Assembly: GCF_011927905.1 (NCBI RefSeq)
Contig: NZ_JAATJL010000001.1
Span: forward strand, 868,001-932,000
DNA from: Arthrobacter pigmenti
GTDB lineage: Bacteria; Actinomycetota; Actinomycetes; Actinomycetales; Micrococcaceae
Length of the DNA stretch: 64,000 bases
Reading direction: 5' to 3'
The translations under genes and the position numbers were made by a program. The notes beneath the pieces are model-generated. The model was not told the origin of the DNA and searched no databases. It saw nothing but the letters and a program-made list of their open reading frames with translations. Below are positions 16,745 through 26,241 of the stretch, one piece after another; position 1 is the stretch's first letter, and the number at the start of each line of letters is the position of its first letter.

Positions 16745-18370
16745 CTAGATCCAGCTCGGCATCCACATCCGTAGACGCCACTGGTCGTATGGAATGGTCT
16801 CGGAAGTCCAGATGGGCAGGAAGAACGCTGACACTAGCACCGCCAGCGTGACGAATGCCCCCACCAGCACAATACCGGTTCGACGCCGCCAGGCGGGATG
16901 GCCGGCACGTCCTAGAACCAGGCCCAACACGTACACCAGCGCCAGGATCAGGAACGGTTCAAAGACGATGGCGTAGAAGAAAAACATGGTGCGGTCCGGG
17001 TAGAGGAACCACGGAAGGTATCCCGCAGCCACACCCGCCAGGATGGCGCCCGCCCGCCAGTCACGGCGTCCGGCCCAGAACAGCAGTACGACGATCAGCG
17101 ACAGCGCCGCCGCCCACCAGATGATCGGGTTTCCCACCACGTTGACTGCCTGCGAGCAGTCCGAAGCGCCGCAGGTGAGCCCCTCTGACTCGTAGTGGAA
17201 GGACGTTGGCCGCCCGAGCACCAGCCAGGACCACGCAGTGGCCTCATAGGGGTGTTCGGAGCTCAGGCCCTGATGGAACGAGTAGGCGCTGCGGTGATAC
17301 TCGGCGAGGGAGCGGAGCGGTCCCGGAACCCAGTCCCACGCCGGGTTCGGGTTATCCGCTGCCCACTGACGGTTGTAGGCATCCGAGGAGAGGAACCAAC
17401 CGGCCCAGGAAGCAACGTAGGTAACGAGGGCCAGGGGAACGATCGAGGCAAAGGCCTGCAAGCCGTCACGCACCACAGCTCCCCGCACCCAGTGCTTTAT
17501 GCCGGCCGTCCGACGCGCGCCCATGTCCCACAGGACTGTCATGAGTCCGAACACCGCAATGTAGGGCAGTGCAGACCACTTGGTTCCGAGCGCGAGCCCC
17601 AACGCAACGCCCGCCGCGATTCGCCATGGACGCCAGCCCAACCACGGACCGTACAGCAGTTGATCCCGGGTTGGCCTGCCCCGCTCCCGGGCCAAAGCTG
17701 CGAGCTTCGCCGCAAGTCGGCGTCGTGCATGGTCCCGATCCAGCACCAGGGCCGCAAAACCCACGAGCACCCAGAACATGAGGAAGACATCGAGCAGGGA
17801 AGTGCGTGAGTGCACCAAATGGTGGCCGTCGACCGCCAACAGCAGGCCGGCTGCTGCGCCCAGGGCAGCAGAACCGAACAGGCGCTGGGCGATCAGCGCA
17901 ACAATCAGGATGGAAATGGTGCCGACAACAGCAGCGGAGAACCGCCAGCCAAACGGACTGTCCGCACCGAACAATGCCATTCCGAAGGCAATCATCCATT
18001 TGCCGACAGGCGGGTGGACCACGTAGTCCGCTGTTCCCAGGATGACCCCGGGGTTGCCGGCGTTGAAGCTTTCGTCAGCGCCTTCGGGCCACTCGCGCTC
18101 ATACCCGGACTGCAGATAGGAGTAGGCGTCCTTGACGTAATACGTCTCGTCGAAAACCAGGGAATCGGGTTCTCCCAGCCGGACGAAGCGCAACACTCCA
18201 CCGATGAGGGCTACGAGGAGCGGGAGCAGCCACCCCCACATGCCGAAGGACAGCTGTTCCCCGAGCAGGCGCCTGCGGAGGACCTTCTCGGTGAACGCAG
18301 ACCGCGGTGAGGCAATCCACTGCTGCCGTTCGGGCCGCGCGGCGGGAACGGTGCTGGTGGTTTGGCTCAC
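16745..18370 (-). CDS. pmt: Polyprenol-phosphate-mannose protein O-mannosyltransferase
   Basis: This membrane glycosyltransferase (GT39) transfers mannose from polyprenyl-phosphate-mannose to Ser/Thr of secreted proteins. Features are the first-loop acidic motif near FDETYYVKDAYSYLQSG, the VHPPVGKW block typical of PMTs, and about ten hydrophobic segments ending near VTLAVLVSAFFLPIWTS. The GTG at 18370 gives 541 residues; in-frame sequence up to 18439 lacks conservation and would nearly abut the divergent gene. It lies head-to-head with rsmI, the same arrangement as Rv1002c/Rv1003 in M. tuberculosis. Confidence 0.92.
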   Translation of the reverse strand: MSQTTSTVPAARPERQQWIASPRSAFTEKVLRRRLLGEQLSFGMWGWLLPLLVALIGGVLRFVRLGEPDSLVFDETYYVKDAYSYLQSGYEREWPEGADESFNAGNPGVILGTADYVVHPPVGKWMIAFGMALFGADSPFGWRFSAAVVGTISILIVALIAQRLFGSAALGAAAGLLLAVDGHHLVHSRTSLLDVFLMFWVLVGFAALVLDRDHARRRLAAKLAALARERGRPTRDQLLYGPWLGWRPWRIAAGVALGLALGTKWSALPYIAVFGLMTVLWDMGARRTAGIKHWVRGAVVRDGLQAFASIVPLALVTYVASWAGWFLSSDAYNRQWAADNPNPAWDWVPGPLRSLAEYHRSAYSFHQGLSSEHPYEATAWSWLVLGRPTSFHYESEGLTCGASDCSQAVNVVGNPIIWWAAALSLIVVLLFWAGRRDWRAGAILAGVAAGYLPWFLYPDRTMFFFYAIVFEPFLILALVYVLGLVLGRAGHPAWRRRTGIVLVGAFVTLAVLVSAFFLPIWTSETIPYDQWRLRMWMPSWI

Positions 18371-18452
18371 CCGATCATCGTACCGAGGGCATCTGTCAGT
18401 TTCGGTAAGGCAGCCACCGCGACGCCGCGGGGAATGCAACTAGGCTGGAGCG

Positions 18453-19361
18453 GTGAAGGAACAGGACATCGATCAGCAAGCCGACGACGACGGCGCGCAG
18501 CTGCTCCCAGCGCACGTTGCCCAGGGCGAGGGAAGCATCGTGCTGGCAGCGACACCGATCGGCAATATGGGGGATGCGAGCTTCCGCCTGGTGTCCCTGC
18601 TTGAAACCGCCGACGTGATCGCTGCCGAGGACACCCGGCGCCTGCAACGGTTGATCCGGGCGCTGGGCGTAACCCCGAAGGGCCGGACGCTCAGCTACCA
18701 CGAGCACAACGAGGCCTCGCGCACCGGCGAGCTGCTGGACCTGGTTACCGGCGGGGCAACTCTCCTCATGGTGACCGACGCCGGTATGCCGTCAGTATCC
18801 GATCCCGGATTCCGGCTGGTCGAAGCAGCAGCCGAGCGGGGAATCACCGTTACGGCGGCGCCGGGCCCCTCCGCCGTGCTGACGGCGTTGGCACTCTCGG
18901 GATTACCTACGGACCGTTTCACCTTTGAGGGATTCCTCCCGCGTAAGGCTGGGGAGCGGGCCGCGCGGTTGGCTGAGTTGCGCGCTGAACGCCGGACCAT
19001 GGTGTTTTTCGAGGCGCCGCATCGGCTGGAAGCCATGATCAGGGCACTGCACCAGGAATTCGGAGCCGACCGGCCTGCCTGCGTAACCCGCGAACTGACA
19101 AAACGGTATGAAGAAGTGGTTCGCGGGTCACTGCAGCACCTGCTCGAATGGGTGGAGGGCGTGGCAGCGAGGGGCGAGATCGCCGTCGTCGTTGGCGGCG
19201 CGTCGGCTGCAGCGCCCTCGGAGCCTGCAGACCATGTTGGAGCCGTGAACCAACTCCTGGAGCAGGGCCTGCGGCTGAAGGAGGCCGTTGCCGCCGTGGC
19301 CGAGGACGCGCGGGTGAGCAAGCGCGAGTTGTACGCGGCCGTGGTCGCGGCCCGTTCCTGA
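18453..19361 (+). CDS. rsmI: 16S rRNA (cytidine1402-2'-O)-methyltransferase
   Basis: RsmI methylates the ribose of C1402 in the decoding centre of 16S rRNA. This 302-residue protein has the SAM-dependent tetrapyrrole-methylase fold: VLAATPIGNMGDASFR, the AEDTRRLQRLI motif, YHEHNEASR, VTDAGMPSVSDPG and AAPGPSAVLTALALSG. The first 26 residues from the GTG start precede the conserved core and are acidic. A C-terminal helical domain (VSKRELYAAV) is intact. The head-to-head pairing with pmt is conserved in actinobacteria. Confidence 0.95.
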   Translation: MKEQDIDQQADDDGAQLLPAHVAQGEGSIVLAATPIGNMGDASFRLVSLLETADVIAAEDTRRLQRLIRALGVTPKGRTLSYHEHNEASRTGELLDLVTGGATLLMVTDAGMPSVSDPGFRLVEAAAERGITVTAAPGPSAVLTALALSGLPTDRFTFEGFLPRKAGERAARLAELRAERRTMVFFEAPHRLEAMIRALHQEFGADRPACVTRELTKRYEEVVRGSLQHLLEWVEGVAARGEIAVVVGGASAAAPSEPADHVGAVNQLLEQGLRLKEAVAAVAEDARVSKRELYAAVVAARS

Positions 19362-19546
19362 CATGCGGTCCTGACAGTGCGGTCCTGACGATGAGCCGTG
19401 CGGGTCACTATTGTGCACCGTGACAGGGTTTACGGGAGATCATGGTGCAGTGCTGCATGGACAGTGTTCGAAACCGAGGGCTAGCGTGAGGGTCTTGAGG
19501 CGCAGCACCGCGCCTGAACTCTGTCGATCGTAAAGGCTTGAAGAGG

Positions 19547-21028
19547 ATGACCATCACCGCCCAGCGCGAACACGAACTTCTGTCCACGGTTCCCACCGGC
19601 CTGCTGATCGGTGGCCAATGGCGCGACGCCTCCAACGGCAAGACCTTCGACGTCGAGGATCCTGCCACGGGCAAGACCCTGCTCTCCATCGCCGACGCCA
19701 GCCCTGAAGACGGCAGGGCCGCCCTCGACGCGGCCGTTGCGGCGCAGGACGACTGGGCCCGGACAGCACCCCGGGAACGCGGTGAGATTCTCCGCCGGGC
19801 GTTCGAGCTCGTCACCGAACGGGCAGATGATTTTGCGCTCCTGATGACCCTTGAAATGGGTAAGCCGCTCGCCGAAGCACGCGGCGAGCTCACCTACGCA
19901 GCCGAATTCCTGCGCTGGTTCTCCGAGGAAGCAGTACGCACCTCCGGCCGCTATTCCACAGCCCCCGACGGTAAGTCGCGGATCCTCGTGACGAAGAAGC
20001 CCGTTGGTCCGTGCCTGCTCATCACCCCGTGGAACTTTCCGCTCGCCATGGCAACGCGCAAGATCGCTCCGGCAGTCGCAGCCGGCTGCACCATGGTGCT
20101 GAAGCCCGCGAACCTCACCCCGCTGACGTCGTCGTTGTTCGCGACTGTGCTCATGGAGGCAGGGCTCCCGGCCGGCGTGCTCAACATCATTCCCACTTCC
20201 GACGCCGGCGGCGTCACCGGGCCGCTCATCAAGGACACCCGCCTTCGCAAGCTCTCCTTCACCGGCTCCACACCCGTGGGCCGCCGTCTCCTGGCGGACG
20301 CCTCCGAAACGGTGCTGCGCACCTCCATGGAACTCGGTGGTAACGCGCCGTTCGTGGTCTTCGAAGACGCTGATCTCGACGCCGCAGTGACAGGCGCAAT
20401 GGCCGCGAAGCTGCGCAACATGGGTGAGGCCTGCACGGCAGCGAACCGCTTCATTGTGCACGAATCCGTTGCTGCCGAATTCGCTGAACGTCTCGCGGCG
20501 AAGATGGGTGAGGTGACACCCGCACGAGGCACCGAAGACAACTCAACCCTCGGCCCGCTGATCGACAGCAAAAGCCGGGACAGCGTCCATTCGCTTGTGC
20601 AGGACGCGGTCGACGCCGGAGCCACCTGCCTCACCGGCGGCTCGCCTCAGGATGGGCCGGGCTACTTCTACCCGGCCACGGTTCTGACGTCGGTCCCCTC
20701 CTCGGCCCGGATCCTCCAGGAAGAGATCTTCGGCCCGGTGGCTCCCATCATCACCTTCTCGAACGAGGACGACGCCGTCCGGTTGGCCAACGACACCGAA
20801 TACGGGCTTGTTGCCTACGTTTTCACCCGCGACCTGAACCGCGGACTGCGCATCGGCGAGCGGCTGGACACCGGAATGCTGGGATTGAACGCCGGAGTGA
20901 TTTCCAACGCCGCAGCACCCTTCGGTGGGGTCAAGCAGTCGGGCCTCGGTCGGGAGGGTGGCTACGAAGGCATCGAAGAGTACCTCTACACGCAGTACGT
21001 GGGCATCGCAGACCCTTCCGCCAGCTGA
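19547..21028 (+). CDS. gabD: NAD(P)-dependent succinate-semialdehyde dehydrogenase
   Basis: This 493-residue aldehyde dehydrogenase oxidises succinic semialdehyde to succinate, the last step of GABA degradation. Visible are the catalytic Cys near residue 296 in NMGEACTAANRF, the Glu in SMELGGNAPFVVFEDADLD, the cofactor turn FTGSTPVGRRL, and the C-terminal FGGVKQSGLGREGGYEGIEEYL. The ATG at 19547 has AAAGG upstream and is preferred to the TTG three codons before. No GABA transaminase gene lies nearby, so the physiological aldehyde could differ. Convergent to the transglutaminase operon. Confidence 0.9.
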   Translation: MTITAQREHELLSTVPTGLLIGGQWRDASNGKTFDVEDPATGKTLLSIADASPEDGRAALDAAVAAQDDWARTAPRERGEILRRAFELVTERADDFALLMTLEMGKPLAEARGELTYAAEFLRWFSEEAVRTSGRYSTAPDGKSRILVTKKPVGPCLLITPWNFPLAMATRKIAPAVAAGCTMVLKPANLTPLTSSLFATVLMEAGLPAGVLNIIPTSDAGGVTGPLIKDTRLRKLSFTGSTPVGRRLLADASETVLRTSMELGGNAPFVVFEDADLDAAVTGAMAAKLRNMGEACTAANRFIVHESVAAEFAERLAAKMGEVTPARGTEDNSTLGPLIDSKSRDSVHSLVQDAVDAGATCLTGGSPQDGPGYFYPATVLTSVPSSARILQEEIFGPVAPIITFSNEDDAVRLANDTEYGLVAYVFTRDLNRGLRIGERLDTGMLGLNAGVISNAAAPFGGVKQSGLGREGGYEGIEEYLYTQYVGIADPSAS

Positions 21029-21045
21029 ATCGCGGGCGGAAGGGA

Positions 21046-21099
21046 GCCTACCCGCTCGGGCGGCCCGGAGCTGGGCCGGTCGGGCCTGGGCGGGTAGGC
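21046..21099. terminator. Hairpin between convergent gabD and transglutaminase genes
   Basis: GCCTACCCGC (21046-21055) pairs perfectly with GCGGGTAGGC (21090-21099). An inner stem GGCCCG (21062-21067) with CGGGCC (21081-21086) lies in the loop. There is no T-run. The position, between two genes that point at each other, fits a bidirectional terminator. A perfect 12-base palindrome, GCTCGCGCGAGC, follows at 21103-21114. Confidence 0.5.
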
Positions 21100-21100
21100 G

Positions 21101-21183
21101 TAGCTCGCGCGAGCGCCGGTTGTACTAGCCCGCACGAGTGCCGGTGAAACCAGCGCGCGTGCCTGTGGCCTAGCCCGTCCGGA
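21101..21183. repeat. Degenerate tandem repeat at the 3' end of the transglutaminase gene
   Basis: Units of roughly 25 bases beginning TAGCTCGC or TAGCCCG and containing GCGCCGG, GTGCCGG or GACGCCGG recur with decay. The last unit contains the stop codon and final codons of the minus-strand gene. It looks like a small expansion that has since diverged. Unit borders are approximate. Confidence 0.4.
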
Positions 21184-23569
21184 CGCCGGCGCCTGCTGCC
21201 CGGGCTGCGGCGCGCGCGCCCTCGCTGCGCTGGGCACCGAAACGCTGCCACAGCGACGCTGGCCAGAAGCGCGCCTGCAACCGTGTGGGCAAGGATGCAG
21301 CGTCCCTCAGCGCTGCGGTAACGGTTTCGACGTCGTCCCAGGCGGTCCCCGAGTGAGCGCCTGGTCCGCGCAGCTCTGAGTATTCCTCTTCCTCGTACGC
21401 ACGCCGCAGGCGCTCCACGGCACCAGCGGCAGCTTTGCCCAGTGAGGCTTGCCGCAGCAGACGGTTCTCGAAGGAGCGCGGTGTGTCTGTCGGCGCGGCC
21501 GCGTACCCGTAGTCGCCGGAAATCTCGACAGCCTGTGCCCACGCCGCCGTAGCCCGGCCAGAGGAATCAGGTCCGGCCGTAACGGTGCTACGACGGCGGG
21601 CTGTCCGTAACAGCCGCAGGGTCAGCGGTGTGAGAGCCAGGATGAGCAGGACGCTTCCGAGGATGATGCCAAGGGTCGAACTGCGCTCGGTACTTTCCCG
21701 TACGGCCTGTGCGGTTTCCTCCTCTTCCGCTGCGGGGGTGGGCGTGGCGGTGGACGGCGCAATTGGGCCGGCACCGGGGTTGAGGTTGTCATTGACAGGC
21801 GGAGCGACGGGAGCCACGGCGGACAACGCGTAGTCCGGAACAACGCCGCGGGAAGGGGTGGGTTCGAACTGCACCCAGCCCACGCCCTCGAAGTACAGCT
21901 CCGGCCAGGCGTGGGCGTCCTTGGAGTTTACGGAGTACTGGGTTAGCTCGACACCGTCCTGGTCGACGACTTCGCCCGTCGGGGTGCCGGGAGAGTACCC
22001 TACCGCCACGCGGCTTGGGATACCCGCGAGGCGTGCCATCACGGCCATGGTGCCCGCGTAGTGGACGCAATAACCGGACTTGGACTCGAGGAAGCGCGCC
22101 ATCACTTCGAGGCTGTTGCCGTCGTATCCTCCGTCAACAGGAGCATCGACCGAGTAGACGAAAGACGGCCCGCGAAGGTAGCTCTGGATTGCGATCGCCT
22201 TGCTGTACGGGTTTTCGATACCTTCGGTGACCGTCGCCGTGGTGTCGCGGATGATTCCGGGGGTCTGCTCGGGCAGGGAAAGGAACTGTTCGGGAACGGA
22301 CTCGCGGTCGACCGGAGGGATGGCCTGCAGGCGTTCGCGCGTGAGCGCGGGTTCTGCGCTGCGGACAAGGTAGTCCTGCTGAGCGGTGGAACCCCCGTCA
22401 ATGGCAAGGATGCTCAGGTTCTGCGGATCCCAGGCCCACCGGCCGTTCAATCCGCTGATCGAGACCGGAGCGTACGGGGCAAGCAGCCAGGGGCTGGTGA
22501 AGCTTTCGGTGCTGATCCGGGTGAGCGAGCTCTCAAGGTTGGGGTCCTGCTGCAACTCACTTCCCATCTCCTCGACACCGGCAACGCGCTGGCCCATGCG
22601 CTGGTCAGGCTCCCAACGCTGGCCGCTGAAATCCTCCAGTGTTACAGAACGCAGGTACAGGGGATCTTCGGCATTGGTTGCATATTCAATCCGGCCGAAC
22701 CCCGTCGGATTCCGCAGGTCGTTGCCGAGCGTGACGATCGGGTTCAGCCCCGTTGCCGTTCCCCACAGGTTTACCCGGGCACCTTGCGGGAAAGCCCCCG
22801 AGTTGAACCCGGGTATGGCCAGCGGGAGGAGTACGGCAAGGACGAGTGCGGACGCCCCGATGACCAGTCCACGCGAAAGATGCCCGCCGGAGAGTTCATG
22901 CGAGGACGCCGATTCGAAGCGGGCCTCGCGCCAGTGCGCGCACCCCAGAAGGATCAGGAATCCCACGACTGCGGCGATGAAAGCCGCAACACCGACACTG
23001 TTGATGCGGACGACGGCAGGAACCACAAGGATGGCTAGGAGCGCGAGCCCACTGGTGGCCGGCATACGCAGCGTATTGGCCAGCGTGTCCACGAGGATGG
23101 CTATGAGTCCCACTCCGGCACACACCACCAGGAACAGGCCGGTTCCTGGCAGGACGGGGGCTACCTGCGAGACAACGGTGTTCTCGGCATGGTTGAGCAG
23201 GACCAGCAGACGCCCGTTGAATCCGGGGCCGGGGAACACCCCGAACGTGCTCTGCCCGGGAAAGAACTGCCAGATGAGGGATCCGCCGAGTGCCAGCAGC
23301 CCCGCGAGGGGGGCGAAGACGCCGGGCAGGCGGGCAAGTCGTGTCAGTGCCATGAAGAAGAGCACTGTGACAACGGTCACCAGAACCGGCGTGAACCAGG
23401 ACCCGCCGAAGATCACTCCGGAGAGGCTCACCGATGTGAGCATGACCGCTATGAGGGACGCCAGGCTGACGAGAAGATGCCAGTAACTGCGGCGCGGTTC
23501 GTCCGGGCGTGCGGGAGTGAGGCGTTGCGTGTGCCCCGATGTGGCTGGCCTTGAGAGTGTAGCCGTCAT
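21170..23569 (-). CDS. Membrane-bound transglutaminase-like protein (DUF3488/TgpA type)
   Basis: The 799-residue protein has six or so N-terminal membrane helices (about 30-240), an extracytoplasmic transglutaminase-like domain, another helix near 640-660 (LGIILGSVLLILALTPLTL) and a cytoplasmic DUF4129-like tail. The Cys-His-Asp triad region is SGYCVHYAGTMAVMARLAGIPSRVAVGYSPG, DAHAWPELYF and WVQFEPTPSRG. The start ATG overlaps the stop of the DUF58 gene (ATGA) with GGGGG as ribosome site. It is the third gene of a MoxR-DUF58-transglutaminase operon; these assemblies are thought to act on envelope proteins. The substrate is unknown. Confidence 0.9.
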   Translation of the reverse strand: MTATLSRPATSGHTQRLTPARPDEPRRSYWHLLVSLASLIAVMLTSVSLSGVIFGGSWFTPVLVTVVTVLFFMALTRLARLPGVFAPLAGLLALGGSLIWQFFPGQSTFGVFPGPGFNGRLLVLLNHAENTVVSQVAPVLPGTGLFLVVCAGVGLIAILVDTLANTLRMPATSGLALLAILVVPAVVRINSVGVAAFIAAVVGFLILLGCAHWREARFESASSHELSGGHLSRGLVIGASALVLAVLLPLAIPGFNSGAFPQGARVNLWGTATGLNPIVTLGNDLRNPTGFGRIEYATNAEDPLYLRSVTLEDFSGQRWEPDQRMGQRVAGVEEMGSELQQDPNLESSLTRISTESFTSPWLLAPYAPVSISGLNGRWAWDPQNLSILAIDGGSTAQQDYLVRSAEPALTRERLQAIPPVDRESVPEQFLSLPEQTPGIIRDTTATVTEGIENPYSKAIAIQSYLRGPSFVYSVDAPVDGGYDGNSLEVMARFLESKSGYCVHYAGTMAVMARLAGIPSRVAVGYSPGTPTGEVVDQDGVELTQYSVNSKDAHAWPELYFEGVGWVQFEPTPSRGVVPDYALSAVAPVAPPVNDNLNPGAGPIAPSTATPTPAAEEEETAQAVRESTERSSTLGIILGSVLLILALTPLTLRLLRTARRRSTVTAGPDSSGRATAAWAQAVEISGDYGYAAAPTDTPRSFENRLLRQASLGKAAAGAVERLRRAYEEEEYSELRGPGAHSGTAWDDVETVTAALRDAASLPTRLQARFWPASLWQRFGAQRSEGARAAARAAGAGVRTG

Positions 23570-25014
23570 GTACGTACCCCCGTAGCCGATTTGATGGTGG
23601 TCTTTGCGGTGGACGAGGTGACGGTCCCGGTGGGAGCGTCGAAGTACGCCCATGCGGCGGCCAGCGAGGCGTTCGGCGTGACGGCGACAGCGTGCCAGCC
23701 GGCTCCGCGGAGGATGTCCATGACGCCGTGCATGTCGCGCGGCCGTTCGCTGACAATGATGGCAAACGACTGGGATCCGTATTCGGCAGCGGGTGCGAGA
23801 TCCCGGGCTTCGGATTCGCTGATGACCCCGAGCAGTGCGATCAACGGACCCCGGTGCTTGAGGCTGGCCAATTTGTCCAGCATGGGATCACCGAAGGGCA
23901 CCGTGCGTTGGGTCTCGCTCCCGTTCACCTTCCGGTCTGCGAGTGGGCGTCGCTTCTGGGAGGAGGGTGCACGCTTGGACGGGTCCGGCAATAGCTCCAG
24001 GGCAGCCAGGCCCTGGGCAATTCCGTGCAGCCCGGACAGGCCGCCATATTCCTCGTCCTCCGGCCAGGGTGCCGACACCGACCGTCGCAGCGCCGGCGCA
24101 CCGGTCTCGTCGATAAACCGCAGAGCGTAGCTGCGTTCCAGCAGATGGGCGCTGATGGACACTGCTGCGACCACGGCCCACTCGAAAGTGGGCGATGAGA
24201 GCATTCCGGTGCCATCGGCGTCGCGGTCTCCGGAAAACGCCGAGAGGAAGCCTGTTCCGAAGCTGCCCTGGCGCTGGTCAAGGATGAGGGTTGCCTCCGG
24301 CGTGGTGACGGACTCCTCCTGGCGCACCATCAGCTCGTTGTGCCGCGCCGTCGCAGCCCAGTGCACCCTCCGCATCGGATCACCGTGGCGGTATTCGCGG
24401 GTCATGACGTCGTCATCGCTGGGGTTGGCGTTGCGCCGGGTTACCGCGCTGCCGTCGGTGCCGCGGACCCCGGTGAGCGGCGAATGGGGGAGCTCCAGGG
24501 GGCTGGGAGTCACGACCAGGCGGTCAGTACCGCCGAGTGTATGCCGGGAGATGCCCAGGCCAAAGGGATCGGTGAATCCCGCGGTGACCGGGCCGACGTC
24601 GTACACGCCGCGGGCGGCGGACCGCAGCCGGTATTCGTAGAGGCTGACTCCGCTCGGGGTGGGATGGCGGGACGGAAAGTGGAACTCCGGCGCGTCACCG
24701 AACCGCTGCGGGAGCTGTTCCTGCATGGTGACCGAACCACCGAGCGGACCGTCAGCTGCGACAGAGAGCGTCACAGTGGTTGTGAAGCCGGTTTCCATGC
24801 TCTGCGGCGCGAAGGTCCGGCTAACGGTGAACCGGGGTTTGACCAGACGGAGGATGAGGACCGACACCAGCGGCAGCAGGACCAGCAGGATGCCGAGGTA
24901 GAGCAGGTCCCGGCGCCCGAGGAATTGGGCGAAGAGCAGCGCAGCCACGCCGGTGACAGCGAGGCCCCAGCCCCTTGCAGTCAGCACGCGCGGCAGTCGC
25001 TCCACCAGGGACAC
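23566..25014 (-). CDS. DUF58 domain-containing protein
   Basis: This 482-residue protein starts with two membrane helices (about 12-55), followed by a beta-rich region and the DUF58 signature RRVHWAATARHNELMVRQEE near residues 220-240, then a von Willebrand-like fold. DUF58 proteins accompany MoxR AAA+ ATPases and probably act as their substrate adaptors. It starts four bases after the MoxR gene and overlaps the transglutaminase gene by four bases, so the three are one operon. Confidence 0.9.
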   Translation of the reverse strand: MSLVERLPRVLTARGWGLAVTGVAALLFAQFLGRRDLLYLGILLVLLPLVSVLILRLVKPRFTVSRTFAPQSMETGFTTTVTLSVAADGPLGGSVTMQEQLPQRFGDAPEFHFPSRHPTPSGVSLYEYRLRSAARGVYDVGPVTAGFTDPFGLGISRHTLGGTDRLVVTPSPLELPHSPLTGVRGTDGSAVTRRNANPSDDDVMTREYRHGDPMRRVHWAATARHNELMVRQEESVTTPEATLILDQRQGSFGTGFLSAFSGDRDADGTGMLSSPTFEWAVVAAVSISAHLLERSYALRFIDETGAPALRRSVSAPWPEDEEYGGLSGLHGIAQGLAALELLPDPSKRAPSSQKRRPLADRKVNGSETQRTVPFGDPMLDKLASLKHRGPLIALLGVISESEARDLAPAAEYGSQSFAIIVSERPRDMHGVMDILRGAGWHAVAVTPNASLAAAWAYFDAPTGTVTSSTAKTTIKSATGVRT

Positions 25015-25018
25015 GGTG

Positions 25019-26062
25019 CTAGCCGTTTCGGGATGAGACGCTGAGGGCCTCCCGCGCCACGGGCACCCGGGCGAGGATGCCGGCGATGATCGACGACGGC
25101 GTCTCGCCCGCGCTCAGCGCCTTGCGGTCCAGGATCAGCCGGTGTGCCAGGACAGCCTCGGCAACGGCACTGACGTCGTCGGGAAGGACGAAGTCCCGGC
25201 CCTCCAGCGCAGCGCCGGCCTTCGCAGCACGAAGTAGTTGGAGGAGGCCGCGTGGGCTCGCACCCAGCCGCAGCTGGGCGTGCTCACGCGTGGCGTGCCC
25301 GATGCCCACCGTGTACTCCTTCACGGCGGGGGAGACGTATACCTGCCGCACCTGGGCAATCATGGCCGACACATCCGCCACATCCGCCACTGCGCGGACT
25401 GATTCAAGCGGAGACACCGACTGGTGGGTCTCCAGCATCTCCATCTCGGAGTTGATGTCCGGGTAACCCATGGAGATCCGCGCCATGAACCTGTCGCGTT
25501 GGGCCTCGGGCAACGGATAGGTGCCCTCCATTTCGATGGGATTCTGGGTGGCGATGACCATGAAGGGTTCCGCAAGGTGGTAGGAGTCACCGTCGACAGT
25601 GACCTGGTGCTCCTCCATGCACTCGAGCAACGCGGACTGCGTTTTCGCGGACGCCCTGTTGATCTCGTCCCCGATGACGATGTTCGCGAAAACCGGACCG
25701 CGCCGGAACTCGAAGCGGTGCGAGTCCTGGTTGTAGATGGATACGCCCGTCACATCCGAGGGCAGAAGGTCCGGGGTGAACTGGATCCTGTTGACGCTGC
25801 AGTCGATCGTCCGGGCCAGCGTTTTTGCGAGCATGGTCTTACCCACGCCCGGCACGTCCTCCAGCAACAAGTGCCCCTGCGCCAGAAGAACGGTGAGCGC
25901 CAACCGTGCGGCGTCCGGCTTGCCGTCGATGACGGTGTTGATCGAGTCCAGAATCCGCGAACTGGTGTCGTGGAACGCCTCGCCGGACATCGGCGTCGGG
26001 GCGGTCTCCGCCGCGGGCGCCGTGCTGCCGTTCGGGGTGGCGTACTGGTTGTGGGCGTCCAT
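25019..26062 (-). CDS. MoxR family AAA+ ATPase
   Basis: This 347-residue ATPase has Walker A in EDVPGVGKTMLAKTLAR, Walker B in VIGDEINRASAKTQSALLECMEE, and the sensor and arginine-finger region ATQNPIEMEGTYPLPEAQRDRFMARI. MoxR ATPases act as chaperone-like machines that mature or activate partner proteins. The ATG at 26062 is preferred because GGAAGG lies five bases upstream. It is first in the operon with DUF58 and transglutaminase genes and is divergent from tatD. Confidence 0.93.
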   Translation of the reverse strand: MDAHNQYATPNGSTAPAAETAPTPMSGEAFHDTSSRILDSINTVIDGKPDAARLALTVLLAQGHLLLEDVPGVGKTMLAKTLARTIDCSVNRIQFTPDLLPSDVTGVSIYNQDSHRFEFRRGPVFANIVIGDEINRASAKTQSALLECMEEHQVTVDGDSYHLAEPFMVIATQNPIEMEGTYPLPEAQRDRFMARISMGYPDINSEMEMLETHQSVSPLESVRAVADVADVSAMIAQVRQVYVSPAVKEYTVGIGHATREHAQLRLGASPRGLLQLLRAAKAGAALEGRDFVLPDDVSAVAEAVLAHRLILDRKALSAGETPSSIIAGILARVPVAREALSVSSRNG

Positions 26063-26241
26063 GGATACCTTCCGGATTCGTCGCCTCAGGAGTTGGTCCA
26101 CCCCGGTGCGAAACACATCAGCGTGAAACACGAACCTGCACAGCGGCTAGTGACTACCTACAGATTACTAGGACAACTGGGGTTCGTCCCGGAAAGTTCC
26201 TGCGGTAGGACCGACCTACAGGTTTTGTCTAGGGTTTATGT

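Noticed and set aside
19363..19390. Direct repeat TGCGGTCCTGAC twice after rsmI
   Set aside because: Only two short copies exist with no further structure; it is probably a chance or minor local duplication.
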